From assembly GCF_900176425.1 (NCBI RefSeq), contig NZ_FWXS01000006.1, positions 62,001 through 126,000 on the forward strand: a DNA stretch of 64,000 nt, given 5' to 3'. The position numbers and the translations under genes were made by a program. This stretch comes from Moheibacter sediminis (lineage in GTDB: Bacteria; Bacteroidota; Bacteroidia; Flavobacteriales; Weeksellaceae). Under the pieces are notes generated by a model. It made no database searches. It was not told the origin of the DNA and saw only the letters and a list, made by a program, of their open reading frames with translations. Within the stretch, counting starts at the first letter, position 1. Each line of letters starts with the position of its first letter. Positions 8,588 to 16,667 of the stretch are shown here, one piece after another.

Positions 8588-9937
8588 ATGCAACAACGTG
8601 AAGATTTTCTTCTAAAAGCTTACGAACTCGGAATCATTAAATTTGGGAATTTTACATTGAAAAGCGGTATCGAATCGCCTTTTTATGTGGATTTGCGTCC
8701 GTTATCGTCCAGTCCTCAACTTTTAAAAACTTTGTCCAACAATTTATTGGAATTGGTGGAAGATGCTCCTTTTGACCTCATCTGCGGGGTTCCCTATGCG
8801 GCATTGCCGATGGGGACTACGATGAGTTTGGCGAGCGGTGTTCCATTAATTATCAAAAGAAAAGAAAACAAGGGTTACGGTACAAAGCGTATGGTAGAAG
8901 GTGTTTATGAAGATGGTCAGAATTGTTTGTTGGTGGAAGATGTAATTACCAGCGGACAAAGTTTGTTGGAAACTATCGAGGAAATCGAAAGAGAAGGATT
9001 GAAAGTGACAGATTTGGTTGTGGTTCTTGACCGCGAACAAGGCGGAATCAATAAATTGAGAGACAAAGGTTACAGAGTACATACTTTGTTTACAATTAAT
9101 GAGGTGATTGACATTTTGCATCGCTACCATAGATTGAGTGACGGTGATATGGCAAGAATCAAAAACTTTTTGAACAATCCCCCGGCTCCGCCGCAGATGA
9201 AGAGAATTCCTCTGGAAGGAAAAAAAATACAACATCCGATAGGGAAGAAGCTGATTGAATTTGCTTTGAAGAAAAAGTCAAATTTAATTGCTTCGGCAGA
9301 TGTAATTACTTCTAGCGAATTGTTGAAACTAGCTGAAGAAGTAGGTGACCATGTGGTTGCGCTGAAATTACACACAGACATCATCAAGGATTTTTCATTT
9401 GATTTAATTGATAAATTGAAAGTGATTGCCAAGGAAAAAGAGTTTCTTTTATTTGAGGACAGAAAGTTTGCAGATATAGGAAACACGCAGGAATTGCAGT
9501 TCAAAGAAGGCGTTTATAAAATTGCTGATTGGGCGGACATGGTTACTGCACATCCGATTGCGGGTGAGGAAAGTTTACAGGTTTTTGAGCATGTGGGTGT
9601 GGTTGCAATTGTGGAGATGTCTTCTAAAGGGACGTTGACGGATGATTATTACATCACGAAAGCTTTGAATGTGGCTGAGAATTCTTCGAATGTTTTGGGA
9701 GTTGTGGCGCAGAGACAAGTGGCAGATGAATTGCTTTTGTTTACGCCGGGAGTAAATCTGAGTTCGAAGGGTGATACAAAAGGGCAGCAGTACAATACGC
9801 CTGAAAGGGTTTTCAAAGCGTATCATACAGATTTCATGATTGTCGGACGCGGGATATACCAATCTGTGAATGCAAAGGAATCTGCAATTGAATACCAAAC
9901 TGCTGGTTGGAATGCTTACTTGGAAAGTTTGAATTAA
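8588..9937 (+). CDS. pyrEF: Fused orotate phosphoribosyltransferase / orotidine-5'-phosphate decarboxylase (UMP synthase)
   Basis: Catalyses the last two steps of UMP synthesis in one 449-residue chain. Residues 1-195 are the PyrE half, with the PRPP-binding loop LLVEDVITSGQS (114-125). A proline-rich linker (NNPPAPPQ) follows, then the PyrF half (about 215-449). This carries KLHTD (260-264), the catalytic DRKFADIGNT (Asp291, Lys293, Asp296) and C-terminal PGVNLSSKGD and VGRGIY phosphate-binding segments. The domain order and the decarboxylase sequence style resemble eukaryotic UMPS more than the separate enterobacterial PyrF. No pyr neighbours. Both active sites look intact. Confidence 0.95.
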   Translation: MQQREDFLLKAYELGIIKFGNFTLKSGIESPFYVDLRPLSSSPQLLKTLSNNLLELVEDAPFDLICGVPYAALPMGTTMSLASGVPLIIKRKENKGYGTKRMVEGVYEDGQNCLLVEDVITSGQSLLETIEEIEREGLKVTDLVVVLDREQGGINKLRDKGYRVHTLFTINEVIDILHRYHRLSDGDMARIKNFLNNPPAPPQMKRIPLEGKKIQHPIGKKLIEFALKKKSNLIASADVITSSELLKLAEEVGDHVVALKLHTDIIKDFSFDLIDKLKVIAKEKEFLLFEDRKFADIGNTQELQFKEGVYKIADWADMVTAHPIAGEESLQVFEHVGVVAIVEMSSKGTLTDDYYITKALNVAENSSNVLGVVAQRQVADELLLFTPGVNLSSKGDTKGQQYNTPERVFKAYHTDFMIVGRGIYQSVNAKESAIEYQTAGWNAYLESLN

Positions 9938-9957
9938 TTTAATTGATGAAATATATA

Positions 9958-9992
9958 AATCCTGTCAGGTTTGCACTTGACGGGATTTTTTG
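9958..9992 (+). terminator. Intrinsic terminator of pyrEF
   Basis: A 10-bp stem with one G-U pair (AATCCTGTCA / TGACGGGATT) followed by a T run, about 20 nt after the stop codon. Confidence 0.8.
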
Positions 9993-10208
9993 TTTTAAGA
10001 AAGGAATGAGTATTTTGGACGGTGGAAAATGAGTCAAGCATTTTCATTACAGCATTTTAATAAAAAAATGCACTGGGAATTCTCCGAAGTGTTTTGTGAA
10101 TTCCGGGAATTTTAGCAGGAATTTCTGACTTGGTACTACTAGTTTTGAGTTGAAATTTTAATTTGTTTTTATTCGGATGATTAAATTTAAACATTCTTAA
10201 AAATTATC

Positions 10209-10604
10209 ATGAGCAGTTTGAAAATAAAATCGTTAATAGAATTATATGACCATATTCCAGAGAAAGAGTTTCTTTTGGTTGATGTTTTGCGCCAGATTAC
10301 CATTGATGCTTTGAATGGATATGGTAAAGAAAAGATTTCTTATAATGTTCCATTTTTCCATGGTAATAAATCTATCTGTCTTATATGGCCGGCTTCTGTA
10401 CCGCGGGGCGGTGTGAAAAGCGGGGTGATGTTTAGCTTTTGGTATGGAAATAAATTGAAGGATGAGGACAATTACCTGACGCATGGCACCAATAAGCAAA
10501 TTTTCTATAAGATTTACCAAGCGGTGGACGAGATAGATGAAGGGGCATTGGTAAAGCTATTGCAAGAGGCAATAGAACTAGATAAATGTCTTGGAAAACG
10601 TTGA
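10209..10604 (+). CDS. DUF1801 / YdhG-like domain protein
   Basis: 131 residues. The pattern of a small alpha-beta protein with KISYNVPFF and GVMFSFWYGNKL fits the DUF1801 (YdhG/YdeI, CyaY-like fold) family, whose function is unsettled. Aromatic residues are conserved at the expected places. Monocistronic. It ends 7 nt before the convergent gene's stop codon, so the two transcripts may share or lack a terminator. The 270 bases before it hold only the pyrEF terminator and a weak inverted repeat at 10053-10072. Confidence 0.65.
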   Translation: MSSLKIKSLIELYDHIPEKEFLLVDVLRQITIDALNGYGKEKISYNVPFFHGNKSICLIWPASVPRGGVKSGVMFSFWYGNKLKDEDNYLTHGTNKQIFYKIYQAVDEIDEGALVKLLQEAIELDKCLGKR

Positions 10605-10610
10605 AAATAA

Positions 10611-11087
10611 TTAATTCCCTCCTGCTTTCCAAGTATCGTATTGGGTTACAACTTCTACGATGTCGTCATGTTTGAGTTCTTTATCGTCAATTTTTTTACT
10701 TAATTGGGGATAATCTTTGAAGTATTCAGTCGCATTTTTCCGAAAAATGCTGTTCTTATTTACCTGCGTTCTGAATGTCCATGAAACTATAGTTGCCACA
10801 TCTTCGTTTGGTCTTTTGCAGTACCAGAAAGTATCACTTACGTCCACATTTCCGCGGTTACCACCACCTTGATTTACGTTAACTGAAGATGCTGAAAAAA
10901 CTCTGTATAATTTAATGTTAGGTAAATCCAAGATAACTTCTGCCTTGATGCCGTCTTTCACTTTTTTATTGTTTGCATTTTTATAGCCCTTGATGGTTAC
11001 AATTTTCCCTACTTGTGAATCCTGTGCGTGTAAGTGGTTGAATGAGAAAAGGCAGAATACGGCTAAGAAATAAATGTAGTTTTTCAT
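10611..11087 (-). CDS. Secreted protein of unknown function
   Basis: 158 residues with a clear N-terminal signal peptide (MKNYIYFLAVFCLFSF...LHAQ, cleavage near residue 21). The mature part begins QDSQVGKIVTIKGYKN and contains a short glycine/asparagine stretch (VNQGGGNRGNV). No lipobox and no T9SS C-terminal signal. I do not recognise the family. Monocistronic and convergent with the DUF1801 gene. Confidence 0.7.
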   Translation of the reverse strand: MKNYIYFLAVFCLFSFNHLHAQDSQVGKIVTIKGYKNANNKKVKDGIKAEVILDLPNIKLYRVFSASSVNVNQGGGNRGNVDVSDTFWYCKRPNEDVATIVSWTFRTQVNKNSIFRKNATEYFKDYPQLSKKIDDKELKHDDIVEVVTQYDTWKAGGN

Positions 11088-11152
11088 GTTTTAATATTTT
11101 TTAAGATAAATCTAAATTTAAACAAATAATCTATACAATCAAATGCAAAGTT

Positions 11153-11160
11153 TAAATTTG
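11153..11160 (+). promoter_or_regulatory. -7 element of ruvC, four bases before the start codon
   Basis: TAAATTTG, exact TAnnTTTG match. Only 4 nt separate it from the ATG at 11165, so the transcript would be leaderless or nearly so. Confidence 0.5.
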
Positions 11161-11164
11161 TTGA

Positions 11165-11710
11165 ATGGAGAAAATCATTTTGGGTATCGACCCAGGAACA
11201 ACAGTAATGGGTTTTGGTTTAATTAAAATTGAGAAAAAAAAGATGTATTTTCTTTTGTTGGATGAGTTGCTGCTGCATAAACTTGATTCGCATGAATTAC
11301 GGCTGAAAAAGATTTTTGAGAAAACACTTCATATCATAGATACTTATCATCCGGATGAATTGGCGATCGAAGCACCTTTCTTTGGGAAAAACGTACAGTC
11401 GATGCTGAAACTGGGTCGTGCGCAGGGTGTTGCAATGGCAGCGGGTCTTTACCGTGAGGTGCCGATTACGGAATATTCGCCCAAGAAAATCAAACAATCC
11501 ATCACGGGAAACGGAAATGCTTCTAAGGAGCAAGTTGCGGGTATGCTTCAAAACTTATTGGGTCTGAAAGAATTGCCGAAAAGACTGGACTCTACCGACG
11601 GATTGGCTGCTGCGGTTTGTCATTTTTTTAATATGGGTCAGGAAACACAGACGAAATCTTATAGCGGATGGGATGCTTTTGTGAAAGCACATCCGAGTAG
11701 GTCGAAATAA
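11165..11710 (+). CDS. ruvC: Holliday junction resolvase RuvC
   Basis: Endonuclease that cuts four-way junctions in recombination repair, working with RuvAB. All four catalytic acidic residues are visible: Asp in GIDPGTT near the N-terminus, Glu in LAIEAPFFGKN, and the two Asp of LDSTDGLAAAVCHF near the C-terminus. 181 residues, a normal length. ruvA and ruvB are not adjacent. Monocistronic. The hairpin that follows terminates mainly the opposite strand. Confidence 0.97.
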   Translation: MEKIILGIDPGTTVMGFGLIKIEKKKMYFLLLDELLLHKLDSHELRLKKIFEKTLHIIDTYHPDELAIEAPFFGKNVQSMLKLGRAQGVAMAAGLYREVPITEYSPKKIKQSITGNGNASKEQVAGMLQNLLGLKELPKRLDSTDGLAAAVCHFFNMGQETQTKSYSGWDAFVKAHPSRSK

Positions 11711-11741
11711 AAAAACGGAATCTTAATGAAAAGATCCCGTT
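11710..11741 (-). terminator. Intrinsic terminator of the three-gene surface-protein operon
   Basis: Stem AACGGAATCTT / AAGATCCCGTT with one mismatch. The T run (seven T) is on the minus strand, so it serves the operon that ends at 11804. Confidence 0.7.
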
Positions 11742-11803
11742 CGGAAAATAGTATTAATCTAAATTATTGTTAATCTAATATAAGATTCTGAAATTGGATT
11801 AAT

Positions 11804-12601
11804 TTATTGCCAAGATTCTAGAACTGAAATATTCAGAGATGATTGAGCCATTTCCTGATTTAAAAAAGTGGTATTGATTGCTTTTCCCACAGCGAATGTT
11901 GTTTGTACATTTCTTCCGAAACAAGCTACCCTAACATTATATACAGTACCTCCCGCACCTCCTGGTATTGGAAGATTCTCCAATGTTACATTCATATTAA
12001 TGATTTTGTTGCTTCCTGTAGTACCTCTTACTGCGTCAGTTCTTACTCCTTTTAATCTGTAAATAGTTTCAGCTTGCTGTTTCATGAAAATGCCACAGGC
12101 AAAACTTGCAGATGCTGAACTTCCGTTTCCGGTAATTTGCCCGGTGGTCTGAAAAATCAAGTTTGTTTTATTACTTGTTTTGTAAACGGTAAAAGAATTA
12201 TCAAGTCCACTCAATATCTTCCAATCTGTTGTTATAGGCTGATCAAAACTATAGGCGTCTTGATTTACAGTTGTCAAATCCACCCCTGTTGTATCAAAAT
12301 AACTATTCATGTATGTTAGGTTGAAACTTTCGCCAAACCCATCAGGAATGGTTTTCTTAACCCATGCTGTAGGATTTGTGGGGCCTGAGGAAACAATAAT
12401 GTCTTTGTCATCTCCCTCATCTCCGGGTTGGTTTGTATTTAGTGCGCCTCCTTTAAGAAGTATGCGGTGAGAAACATTCGTTATGCCATTTACATCTAAT
12501 CCTACTTCTGATCTTGGATTCTCGGTTCCTATCCCTACCTGTGCATTTAAACTAGCACCAATTATAAAAATTATCGATGTGACCTTTATATATAGTTTCA
12601 T
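11804..12601 (-). CDS. Secreted surface-type protein, paralogue 1 of 3
   Basis: 265 residues with a signal peptide ending LNAQ. The mature N-terminus, QVGIGTENPRSEVGLDVNG, is the short repeat-like module widespread in flavobacterial surface proteins and reminiscent of phage tail-fibre necks. It is followed by RILLKGG and a conserved G-x-x-G-x-x-x-x-V-S-S-G stretch. The C-terminal about 130 residues (from LSGLDNSFTVY; CGIF; VACFGR; VGKAINTTF; SSLNISVLE) match the two upstream paralogues. No T9SS signal and no lipobox. Last gene of the operon, 14 bp after its neighbour. Function unknown; an adhesin or surface-layer role is inferred. Confidence 0.75.
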   Translation of the reverse strand: MKLYIKVTSIIFIIGASLNAQVGIGTENPRSEVGLDVNGITNVSHRILLKGGALNTNQPGDEGDDKDIIVSSGPTNPTAWVKKTIPDGFGESFNLTYMNSYFDTTGVDLTTVNQDAYSFDQPITTDWKILSGLDNSFTVYKTSNKTNLIFQTTGQITGNGSSASASFACGIFMKQQAETIYRLKGVRTDAVRGTTGSNKIINMNVTLENLPIPGGAGGTVYNVRVACFGRNVQTTFAVGKAINTTFLNQEMAQSSLNISVLESWQ

Positions 12602-12615
12602 TTGAAAAAGATTAA

Positions 12616-13464
12616 TTATTGAACAATATCGTTAAAAACCTGAGGTGCTTCATACACTTCAACTTTCAGTGAAGATTTGGCAACAAACTCATTGATATTT
12701 GTAGAGGCACTTCTACCTATTGTTAAGGTAGGTAAAGTTCCATGGCTGGCTGTCCGTTTACAAGCAACTTCTACTTGATGTAATCCAATACCTAAATCAT
12801 CTGCAAGGGCAATCTGGGTGTAAGTTATAAAAGGGTTACTCGAAGCACCATATGATTGTTGCAATGTTAATTTTCTAAGACCCCTTAATGTACGTGTAGT
12901 TGTTGTATTTCCACCAGCAAAAATTCCACAAACAAAATCTGCTCCAATATCTGTTCCACCTCCTGTGATATGAGCTACAGCCTCGAAAGTTATATAAACC
13001 TGATTTTCATTGCTATAAACTTCAAAAGTTTTAGTGAGTCCGGTTATTGTTGTGAAATCGGTACCTAGCGATGCTCGGGTAATACCTAATTCATAGGGAC
13101 CATTATTACCAGCAGTACTATTTATGGTTATCCCTTCGTTTACAGTATTATCATTTGTAAAATCTGTGAACGCGTTATTATAAATTAAGTAAAAGAAATT
13201 TTCTTCCACAGTAGGTATGTTTAAGGTTCTCCAACGCGGTGGTAGTCCAGTGCCCTGAGAAACCAAGACCTGACCATTTTTTCCTGGGTTGCCTAACGTG
13301 AGATCTGTACCCCCTACAAAAATCCTGTCTCTTATAGTAACGTTTCCATCCACCGACAGACCCGTGCCGGCACCAGGTGTATAGTTTGTTAAAGAACTGA
13401 TTCCAACCTGTGCTGAGAGTTGAATACAACTCAGAATTATAAATAAATAAAATAAATTTTTCAT
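12616..13464 (-). CDS. Secreted surface-type protein, paralogue 2 of 3
   Basis: 282 residues, signal peptide ending LSAQ. Same layout as its neighbours: N-terminal QVGISSLTNYTPGAGTGLSVD module with RIFVGGTDL and GQVLVSQGTGLPPRW, a middle region of low similarity, and a shared C-terminal domain. The C-terminal landmarks are ITGLTKTFEVY, CGIFAGG, LRGLRKL, VEVACKR, TIGRSAST and SSLKVEVYE. Middle gene of the operon (13 bp from the gene upstream, 14 bp from the gene downstream). Function unknown. Confidence 0.75.
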   Translation of the reverse strand: MKNLFYLFIILSCIQLSAQVGISSLTNYTPGAGTGLSVDGNVTIRDRIFVGGTDLTLGNPGKNGQVLVSQGTGLPPRWRTLNIPTVEENFFYLIYNNAFTDFTNDNTVNEGITINSTAGNNGPYELGITRASLGTDFTTITGLTKTFEVYSNENQVYITFEAVAHITGGGTDIGADFVCGIFAGGNTTTTRTLRGLRKLTLQQSYGASSNPFITYTQIALADDLGIGLHQVEVACKRTASHGTLPTLTIGRSASTNINEFVAKSSLKVEVYEAPQVFNDIVQ

Positions 13465-13477
13465 CGTTAAATATTTT

Positions 13478-15877
13478 TTAGGGTGTTGATACTGTTACTA
13501 ATTCAATTATATCCATTTTGAGAACAGAGCCAAGCATAAAATCATTTGAAACATTATTTCCGGCATTAGCAGAGTTCCCTATCGATAACAATGATGTTCC
13601 CACTGTACCTCCTCCATCTGTAAGAGAAATTCTTCGACAGGCAGTACTGAATATATAATTACCTACAGGTGTATTATTAACTGTATAATTTAAAGTGAAC
13701 ACCCCCTGAGTTTTATCCATGATGGTTTTATTGATTGTATTATTTATCTGGTCACCTCTCAATGCAATCAATGTAGCTGAAGATAATGGCTGAGAAGAAG
13801 TCCTTCTAAATAGTCCACATAGAAATCTGATATTTCCAGCTATTTGAGAACCTGTAGTTGCTGCGTTCATCTTTGACTCCACACCTGTTTGAAAAATTAC
13901 AGATATTTTATTGTCCCCATTATTTATTGTAACGGGTATATCTAATCCAGGAATATTTCTCCAACTTTTTGCTCCTATTTTCTCTCCAATTGAAGAAAGG
14001 TTTAGGTCATAAGCGGGATGTACAAGAGATCCCAAATCATATACAACGATGTCATCCAGGACATTCGCACGGCCTCCATTACTCATTCCTTCAAAGGCGA
14101 TTTGGTAAGTAGCGGATGGATTTGGAAGCTCCAGTGTAACCTGCGTCCATGCAGAAACATTGGTTGTATAAGTAGCAGTAGGTATCAGCGTCCAACTTCC
14201 TCCAGATGTAGTTCTATAATAAACTCTTAATTGATTTTGATTTGTGTTGACTGCTTGTGCATAGAAAAAGGAAACAGACGGGGCTGTCATAGAAGATAAA
14301 TCAAACGTAGGGCTTATAAATCTCGTTGTCTGGCCTGTGGTTGATGTAAATCTCGCGTTTAAAGTATTACCTGTACCTGCCGTATTGTCTGCAGTAGGAT
14401 TTCCTGCACCTGCGCCTGCTCCAAACGTCCAGTCTGAGGTGCCTGAAATTCGCTGATTTGTCCAACATGACCTCGAACCGCTAGTTACCTCGAAATTTTC
14501 TGTAAAAGGAAATTTGTTGATGGTGCAAGCAGCTGTTGCATTTAAGCCATCATCAACTGTTACATCATCCACAACAACCGCTCTTCCTGCGGTTGCAGGA
14601 TTGGTAGCTAAAAATGCTATCTGGTAAGTGGAAGAAGGACTTGGTAAAGTAAGTGTTCTTTCCGTCCAAGTGTTGACAGCTGTTGTCCATTGTGCAGTAG
14701 GAATTAATAGCCATGAACCAGCTGGAGAAGTCCTGTAGTAAACCCTTAACTGGTTAATTCCGCTTCCATTATTTTCCTGCGCGTGCCAAAACCTCAATCG
14801 GGGTGTTGCAAGGGAACTCAAATCCATTACAGGACTTACATAATAGGTTGATCTAGATGCACCTGTTACAAACCTAGCGTTTAAAGTACCATTATCAGCT
14901 GTGTGGTCTGTGTTTGAAAGAGGTGCAGTACCAGCGCCAGCACCCTCACCATGAGTCCAAGTATTGGGAGTACTACCACTAACAACTTGATTTGTCCAAT
15001 TGGTTCTTGTTGTGCTATGATCTTCAAAAGTTTCTGTAAAAGGGAAAGAGGTTATAACAGTATTGTCGCTATCTACAACCACTTGGTCTATCACATTGGC
15101 ACGTCCTCCGCTGCTTACTCCTTCAAAAGCAATCTGGTAGGTGGATGATGGATTGGGTAGATTTAAATTTACCTGAGTCCATGCTGTAATGCTGGTTATG
15201 TAAGTCGGTAGAATCTGTACCCATTCACCCGCTGGAGAGGTTCTGTAATAAATCTTTAGCTGGTTTTGATTTGATCCGCTTGCACGTTGCCCGTACCAAA
15301 AGCTGATGCGAGGTGAATTTAACTGGGATATATTCATTACCGGACTTACCAATTTTGTAGTTTGACCAGCAGTACTTGTAAATCTTGCATTAAGAACGCC
15401 TGCATATGCTGTATTATTAACAGCTCCGTTTGGGGTACCCGTGCCCCCTCCGTCTCCCAAAGCATATGTCCAATTGGTGGCTCCCACTACACGTTCATTT
15501 GTCCAACAAGAACGGGTTGTACTGTTAGCCTCAAATGTTTCTGTAAAAGGAAAAGTCTCTACTACACATCCTCCAAATTCTCCAATCCAGTCAATTCCGA
15601 CTTGATCACTCTTTGCATATGTATTAACGAGTTGGTATTGGCCTTCTTCTAGAAATGTTACATTGGCAGTTTTCCATTCTGCATCTGAAATTTGTCCGCG
15701 AGAGAAATATATTTGTCCAGGAAGCCCTGGGTTTCCGTTTATTCGCAATTCATCCCTTAATTGGATGCTTCCGTTGATGTCTAATTCTGTTTGGGGGGTT
15801 TGCGTATTAATCCCCACTTGCGCATATATGCAGGTTACGCACATAGCACAGCATAAGCTGAGTAGAAGCTTTTTCAT
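13478..15877 (-). CDS. Large secreted protein with three MAM-like repeats, paralogue 3 of 3
   Basis: 799 residues, signal peptide ending IYAQ. The N-terminal QVGINTQTPQTELDINGSI module is shared with the two downstream genes. Three repeats of roughly 165-180 residues follow, each beginning FPFTE(T/N)FE, with conserved CWTN or NWTN, LNARF, SP(V/T), a NQLR/KVYYRTS core and STYQIAF. This is the pattern of the MAM-like 'choice-of-anchor J' domain of Bacteroidota surface proteins. Repeats 1 and 3 are closest. The last about 170 residues (IPGLDIPVTIN, CGLFRR, ACRRI, IGNSANA) match the paralogues' C-terminal domain, so the repeats sit as an insertion. No T9SS signal is seen. First gene of the operon. 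Confidence 0.8.
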   Translation of the reverse strand: MKKLLLSLCCAMCVTCIYAQVGINTQTPQTELDINGSIQLRDELRINGNPGLPGQIYFSRGQISDAEWKTANVTFLEEGQYQLVNTYAKSDQVGIDWIGEFGGCVVETFPFTETFEANSTTRSCWTNERVVGATNWTYALGDGGGTGTPNGAVNNTAYAGVLNARFTSTAGQTTKLVSPVMNISQLNSPRISFWYGQRASGSNQNQLKIYYRTSPAGEWVQILPTYITSITAWTQVNLNLPNPSSTYQIAFEGVSSGGRANVIDQVVVDSDNTVITSFPFTETFEDHSTTRTNWTNQVVSGSTPNTWTHGEGAGAGTAPLSNTDHTADNGTLNARFVTGASRSTYYVSPVMDLSSLATPRLRFWHAQENNGSGINQLRVYYRTSPAGSWLLIPTAQWTTAVNTWTERTLTLPSPSSTYQIAFLATNPATAGRAVVVDDVTVDDGLNATAACTINKFPFTENFEVTSGSRSCWTNQRISGTSDWTFGAGAGAGNPTADNTAGTGNTLNARFTSTTGQTTRFISPTFDLSSMTAPSVSFFYAQAVNTNQNQLRVYYRTTSGGSWTLIPTATYTTNVSAWTQVTLELPNPSATYQIAFEGMSNGGRANVLDDIVVYDLGSLVHPAYDLNLSSIGEKIGAKSWRNIPGLDIPVTINNGDNKISVIFQTGVESKMNAATTGSQIAGNIRFLCGLFRRTSSQPLSSATLIALRGDQINNTINKTIMDKTQGVFTLNYTVNNTPVGNYIFSTACRRISLTDGGGTVGTSLLSIGNSANAGNNVSNDFMLGSVLKMDIIELVTVSTP
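13970..15590. repeat. Three tandem protein-domain repeats
   Basis: About 540 bp per unit, minus-strand coding. Landmark FPFTE begins units near 15570, 15035 and 14510. The units are divergent enough to be maintained as protein repeats rather than recent DNA duplications. Confidence 0.7.
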
Positions 15878-15933
15878 TTTTGTTAGTTTAGTTAATAGTT
15901 CATTTAAAAGGAACTAAGTTGTTTAGTTATGTA

Positions 15934-15960
15934 AAAATCATGAGCAAAACTCATAATTTT
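15934..15960 (-). other. Leader hairpin of the surface-protein operon
   Basis: Inverted repeat AAAATCATGAG / CTCATAATTTT (one mismatch, 5-nt loop). It lies between the promoter element at 15964 and the first gene at 15877, inside the roughly 85-nt 5' leader. No T run on the minus strand, so it is an RNA structure or operator rather than a terminator. Confidence 0.4.
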
Positions 15961-15963
15961 CGG

Positions 15964-15971
15964 CAAATATA
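15964..15971 (-). promoter_or_regulatory. -7 element of the surface-protein operon
   Basis: Minus-strand TATATTTG, exact TAnnTTTG match. Confidence 0.5.
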
Positions 15972-16027
15972 GAAACTTAAATTTGTTTTTCAGTTAACTG
16001 ACAAACAATGTTTTAAAAAATAATAAT

Positions 16028-16330
16028 TTATATAGATAAGATGTTTTCATTTCCTAACTGATATACAGTATAAAGTCTATGTCCTTCTACATTTTCCCCT
16101 TTAAAATTTAACAATAAATAAGTTTCACCTCCCAGAAAATTCTTTTTTACAGGGTAAGACCATTCATCTAAATCGTAATGATTATCTTCCTTGCCAAAAA
16201 GTTCCTGAATTTCTTTTTTGGTTCTTCCCGTAAATAGTTTGTTTTTGATGATTGAACGAACGATTTTTACTCTATAACTAGTCAATGTTTTCCATAAATC
16301 ACTCCTAAATTCTGTTTCTTTTTTTATCAT
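16028..16330 (-). CDS. Small protein of unknown function with a BamE/SmpA-like motif
   Basis: 100 residues, no signal peptide. The sequence LFTGRTKKEIQELFGKED, followed by EWSYPVK and LLLNFKGENVEG, follows the pattern 'G-T-K-x-E-V-x-x-L-L-G-x-P ... W-x-Y' seen in BamE/SmpA-like and related small domains. This is a resemblance only. Isolated between the surface-protein operon and a 337-bp gap. Function unknown. Confidence 0.6.
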   Translation of the reverse strand: MIKKETEFRSDLWKTLTSYRVKIVRSIIKNKLFTGRTKKEIQELFGKEDNHYDLDEWSYPVKKNFLGGETYLLLNFKGENVEGHRLYTVYQLGNENILSI

Positions 16331-16667
16331 AATTACAATTCAGTTTAGATTAGAATAGTTGGTCAGGGGCTCTCTAAATTAAAAGAGAGTATGTAAGCGT
16401 ATTAATCTCGAAAAATAATTGTAGTAGAGAAGAAAAACCCCTTTTTGATTATTTCAAAACTAGGGGTCTCTGACATTTGTTTTGGTTTATTTAAGGTTTA
16501 ACAAAAATAAGTAATCAATCTATAAAATTCAAACGCTTGGCTTTCCGTTTTCAGGAATATGAGAAAAAATAGAATTATAAATATATACAATTCTTTAAAA
16601 ATTAAAGAGTTGTAAATTTAAAATTTAACATTTAAAACAACCTACATTGTAATAAATTTCGTCATAA
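16331..16667. other. 337-bp intergenic stretch with three inverted repeats
   Basis: No coding signal seen. It holds three dyads. One is CTCTCT / AGAGAG at 16370-16389. A longer one is at 16437-16467 (ACCCC and TTTTTGA pairing with TCAAAA and GGGGT). The third is an AT-rich one at 16587-16613 (ACAATTCTTTAA / TTAAAGAGTTGT). The last could end transcription of the AraC-type gene, though it has no clear T run. Confidence 0.5.
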
